Shown here in pieces: positions 60,355 through 64,000 of a stretch of DNA of 64,000 nucleotides. A model generated the notes under the pieces. The model made no database searches and had not been told where the DNA came from. It worked only from the letters and a program-made list of their open reading frames with translations. The DNA is taken from contig NC_058190.1 in NCBI RefSeq assembly GCF_907165205.1, positions 17,554,001 to 17,618,000 of the forward strand, given 5' to 3'. This DNA is from Coccinella septempunctata (lineage: Eukaryota; Arthropoda; Insecta; Coleoptera; Coccinellidae). The translations under genes and the position numbers were made by a program. How positions within the stretch are numbered: position 1 is the stretch's first letter; every line of letters begins with the position of its first letter.

Positions 60355-62664
60355 TCGATAGTTCTGATAGGAATGAAGATTTCACTAGTCGATTCGGCAA
60401 AATATCATTTCAATTGGATCGATTCGAACCAAATCTTGAAACTGCACATAGTTTTCGAATTTAGATGCACATGTTGAATTTCAGTTTGATAGTTCAGATA
60501 GGAATTGAGATTTCAGTTGTCAATTCGGCAAAGTGTGATATCAATTCCTCGAAAACTGTTGGATCAATTCGAACCAAATCTTGAAACTGCACGTAGTTTT
60601 CGAATTGAGATGCACATGTTGAATTTCAGTTCGATAGTGCATATAGGAATTGAGATTTCAGTGGTCTATACGGCCAAGTGTGATATCAATTCCTCGAAAA
60701 CTGTTGGATCAATTCGAACCAAATTTTGAAACTGCACATAGTTTTCGAAATGAGATGCACATGTTGAATTTCAGATCGATAGTTTTAATAGGAATGGAGA
60801 TTTCAGAAGTCGATTCGACAAAATATCATTTCAATTCCTAAGGAACTATTGGATCAATTCGAACCAAATCTTGAAACTGCACATAGTTTTCGGATTGAGA
60901 TGCACATGTTGAATTTCAGTTCGATAGTTCAGATAGGAATTGAGATTTCAGTGGTCAATTCGGCAAAGTATGATATCAATTCCTTGAAAACTGTTGGATC
61001 AATTCGAACCAAATCTTGAAACTGCACATAGTTTTCGGATTGAGATGCACATGTTGAATTTCAGTTCGATAGTTCAGATAGGAATTGATATTTCAGTGGT
61101 CTATTCGGCAAAGTGTGATATCAATTCCTCAAAAACTGTTGAACCAATTCGACCCAAATCTTGAAAACGCACATAGTTTTCGAATTGAGATGAACATGTT
61201 GAATTTCAGATCGATAGTTCTGATAGGAATGAAGATTTCAGTAGTCGATTCGGCAAAATATCATTTCAATTCCTAAGGTACTATTGGATCGATTCGAACC
61301 AAATCTTGAAACTGCACATAGTTTTCGAATTGAGATGCACATGTTGAATTTCAGTTCGAAAGTTCAGATAGGAATTGAGATTTCAGTGGTCAATTCGGCA
61401 AAGTGTGATATCAATTCCTCGAAAACTGTTGGATCAATTCGAACCGAATCTTGAAACTGCACATAGTTTTCGAATTGAGATGCACATGTTGAATTTCAGT
61501 TCGGATAGTGCAGATAGGAATTGAGATTCCAGTGGTTTATTCGGCAAAGTGTGATATCAATTCCTCGAAAACTGTTGGATCAATTCGAAACAAATCTTGA
61601 AACTGCATATAGTTTTCGAAATGAGATGCACATGTTGAATTTCAGATCGGTAGTTCTAATAGGAATGGAGATTTCAGAAGTCGATTCGACAAAATATCAT
61701 TTCAATTCTTAACCCTTAATAACCTGAGTTATGATCACTATTCTAATTGAATAAATATTCTTTATAGAGTGTACAAGACAAAAACAACTCAATTTCTGTT
61801 TGAAAATTGTATAGTTTTTGTTTGAGAAAAATGGTGTTTCATATATGTAACGCTAATAGCTACAGTTACGGAGAAATAAAATAGATTTGCCAGTGAAATT
61901 TGCGTTACATATGTGTAACGCTAGGTTATTATGGGTTAAGGAACTATTGGATCAATTCGAACCAAATCTTGAAACTGCACATAGTTTTCGGATTGAGATG
62001 CACATGTTGAATTTCAGTTCGATAGTTCAGATAGGAATTGAGATTTCAGTGGTCAATTCGGCAAAGTGTGATATCAATTCCTTGAAAACTGTTGGATCAA
62101 TTCGAACCAAATCTTGAAACTGCACATAGTTTTCGAAATGAGATGCATATGTTGAATTTCAGTTCGATAGTTCTGATAGGAATTGAGATTTCAGTGGTCT
62201 ATTCGGCAAAGTGTGATATCAATTCCTCAAAAACTGTTGAACCAATTCGACCCAAATCTTGAAACTGCACATAGTTTTCGAATTGAGATGCACATGTTGA
62301 ATTTCAGATCGATAGATCTGATAGGAATGAAGATTTCAGTAGTCGATTCGGCAAAATATCATTTCAATTCCTAAGGAACTATTGGATCGATTCGAACCAA
62401 ATCTGGAAACTGCACATAGTTTTCGAATTGAGATGCACATGTTGAATTTCAGTTTGAACAAAGTGTGATATCAATTCCTCGAAAACTGTTGGATCAATTC
62501 GAAACAAATCTTGAAACTTCACATAGTTTTCGAATTGAGATGCACATGTTCAATTTCAGTTCGATAGTGCAGATAGGAATTGAGATTTCAGTGGTCAATT
62601 CGGCAAAGTGTGATATCAATTCCTCGAAAACTGTTGATTCAATTCGAACCAAATCTTGAAATTC
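60355..62664 (+). repeat. Satellite array, block 21 (plus)
   Basis: About 14 monomers plus MITE copy 4, the copy of block 7 without the 200-bp patch. It ends in CTTGAAATTC followed by TGTG (62665-62668). Confidence 0.93.
61713..61935. mobile_element. piggyBac-like MITE, copy 4
   Basis: 223 bp with TTAA on both sides (61709-61712 and 61936-61939), exactly 33434 bp from copy 3. It shares the intact left TTAA with copy 3, unlike copies 1 and 2. This makes copies 3 and 4 one lineage and copies 1 and 2 another. Confidence 0.85.
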
Positions 62665-62668
62665 TGTG

Positions 62669-64000
62669 TCTTCATTCCTATCAGAACTATCGATCTGAAA
62701 TTCAACATGTGCATCTCAATTCGAAAACTATGTGCAGTTTCAAGATTTGGGTCGAATTGGTTCAACAGTTTTTGAGGAATTGATATCACACTTTGCCGAA
62801 TAGACCACTGAAATCTCAATTCCTATCTGCACTATCGAACTGAAATTCAACATGTACATCTCAATTCGAAAACTATGTGCAGTTTCAAGATTTGGTTCGA
62901 ATTGATCCAACAGTTTTCGAGGAATTGATATCACACTTTGCCGAATTGACCACTGAAATCTCAATTCCTATCTGAACTATCGAACTGAAATTCAATATGT
63001 GCATCTCAATTCGAAAACTATGTGCAGTTTCAAGATTTGGTTCGAATCGATCCAATAGTACCTTAGGAATTGAAATGATATTTTGCCGAATCGACTAGTG
63101 AAATCTTCATTCCTATCAGAACTATCGATCTGAAATTCAACATGTGCATCTCAATTCGAAAGCTATGTGCAGTTTCAAGATTTGGGTCGAATTGGTTCAA
63201 CAGTTTTTGGGGAATTGATATCACAATTTGCCGAATAGACCACTGAAATCTCAATTCCTATCTGCACTATCCGAACTGAAATTCAACATGTGCATCTCAA
63301 TTCGAAAACTATGTGCAGTTTAAAGATTCGGTTCGAATTGATCCAACAGTTTTCGAGGAATTGATATCACACTTTGCCGAATTGACCACTGAAATCCCAA
63401 TTCCTATCTGAACTTTCGAACTGAAATTCAACATGTGCATCTCAATTCGAAAACTATGTGCAGTTTCAAGATTTGGTTCGAATCGATTCAATAGTACCTT
63501 AGGAATTGAAATGATATTTTGCCGAATCGACTACTGAAATCTTCATTCCTATCAGAACTATCGATCTGAAATTCAACATGTGCATCTCAATTCGAAAACT
63601 ATGTGCGTTTTCAAGATTTGGGTCGAATTGGTTCAACAGTTTTTGAGGAATTGATATCACACTTTGCCGAATAGACCACTGAAATCTCAATTCCTATCAG
63701 AAATATCGAACTGAAATTCAACATGTGCATCTCAATCCGAAAACTATGTGCAGTTTCAAGATTTGGTTCGAATTGATCCAACAGTTTTCATGGAATTGAT
63801 ATCATACTTTGCCGAATTGACCACTGAAATCTCAATTCCTATCTGAACTATCGAACTGAAATTCAACATGTGCATCTCAATTCGAAAGCTATGTGCGTTT
63901 TCAAGATTTGGGTCGAATTGGTTCAACAGTTTTTGAGGAATTGATATCACACTTTGCCGAATAGACCACTGAAATCTCAATTCCTATCTGAACTATCGAA
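62669..64000 (-). repeat. Satellite array, block 22 (minus), continues beyond the window
   Basis: About nine monomers matching 29435-30770 at +33234 and 43196-44657 in inverted orientation. The array runs off the window end. Confidence 0.93.

Larger units (their letters stand above)
58606..64000. repeat. Dispersed segmental duplication III, copy 2 (partner 25172-30770)
   Basis: About 5.4 kb shared with 25172-30770, reaching the window edge. It lacks the 200-bp patch and the truncated MITE and so represents the simpler form. Confidence 0.88.

Noticed and set aside
5180..63980. About 150 open frames of 60-96 codons with recurrent protein-like sequences in the satellite
   Set aside because: They repeat with the 145-bp period on whichever strand the satellite faces. 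145 is not a multiple of three, so each run of monomers shifts frame and hits the same stops. Identical peptides follow from the repeat alone. There are no promoters, splice signals or codon-level conservation to support genes.
1..64000. CRISPR array
   Set aside because: Repeats are contiguous 145-bp units without unique spacers and are interrupted by eukaryotic transposons.

Overview
This window is eukaryotic repetitive DNA, most plausibly a heterochromatic (centromeric or pericentromeric) array from an invertebrate. No ordinary host gene, tRNA, rRNA, CRISPR array or bacterial operon is visible. About 59 kb of the 64 kb is one satellite family with a 145-bp monomer (roughly 400 copies, AT-rich, many CAATTC/GAATTG words). 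The species cannot be named from the sequence. The animal-type non-LTR retrotransposon and the piggyBac-like MITE support a metazoan.

Layout. A satellite stretch (1-614) is interrupted by one apparently intact non-LTR retrotransposon (615-4284). It has a single 1079-codon ORF encoding an AP-type endonuclease, a reverse transcriptase and a C-terminal C2H2 finger. It is flanked by a 5-bp target-site duplication (ACATG). Satellite then continues to the end of the window, but its orientation flips 21 times, giving 22 orientation blocks of about 0.9-10.5 kb. A 223-bp TTAA-flanked, piggyBac-like MITE occurs as four full copies (18547, 22763, 28279, 61713) and one truncated copy (29338). All sit at the same monomer position, so they were copied with the satellite and did not insert independently.

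Organisation is hierarchical. Three monomer types (A, B, C) form a trimeric higher-order repeat of about 435 bp. Runs of these form mosaic super-units of about 4.1-4.25 kb that contain both orientations (about 1.36 kb plus and 2.7-2.9 kb minus). These super-units and other segments were then duplicated in tandem (offsets 4136, 4216, 832, 3916, 2099 and 4248 bp), at a distance (33434, 40474/40619 and 8744 bp) and in inverted orientation.

Most notable signal. Ten of the 21 orientation switches fall at two 9-bp inverted repeats that lie within each monomer (AGTTTTCGA/TCGAAAACT and AGGAATTGA/TCAATTCCT). This suggests that fold-back or template switching at intramonomer hairpins generates the bidirectional arrays. 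An inverted paralogous copy at about 6.56-7.49 kb preserves the empty target site of the retrotransposon. It fixes the element's boundaries to the base and suggests that the element arrived after the inverted duplication.

The many 60-90 codon open frames in the satellite are by-products of the repeat and are not called as genes. A collapsed or mis-joined assembly cannot be excluded from sequence alone for any single junction.
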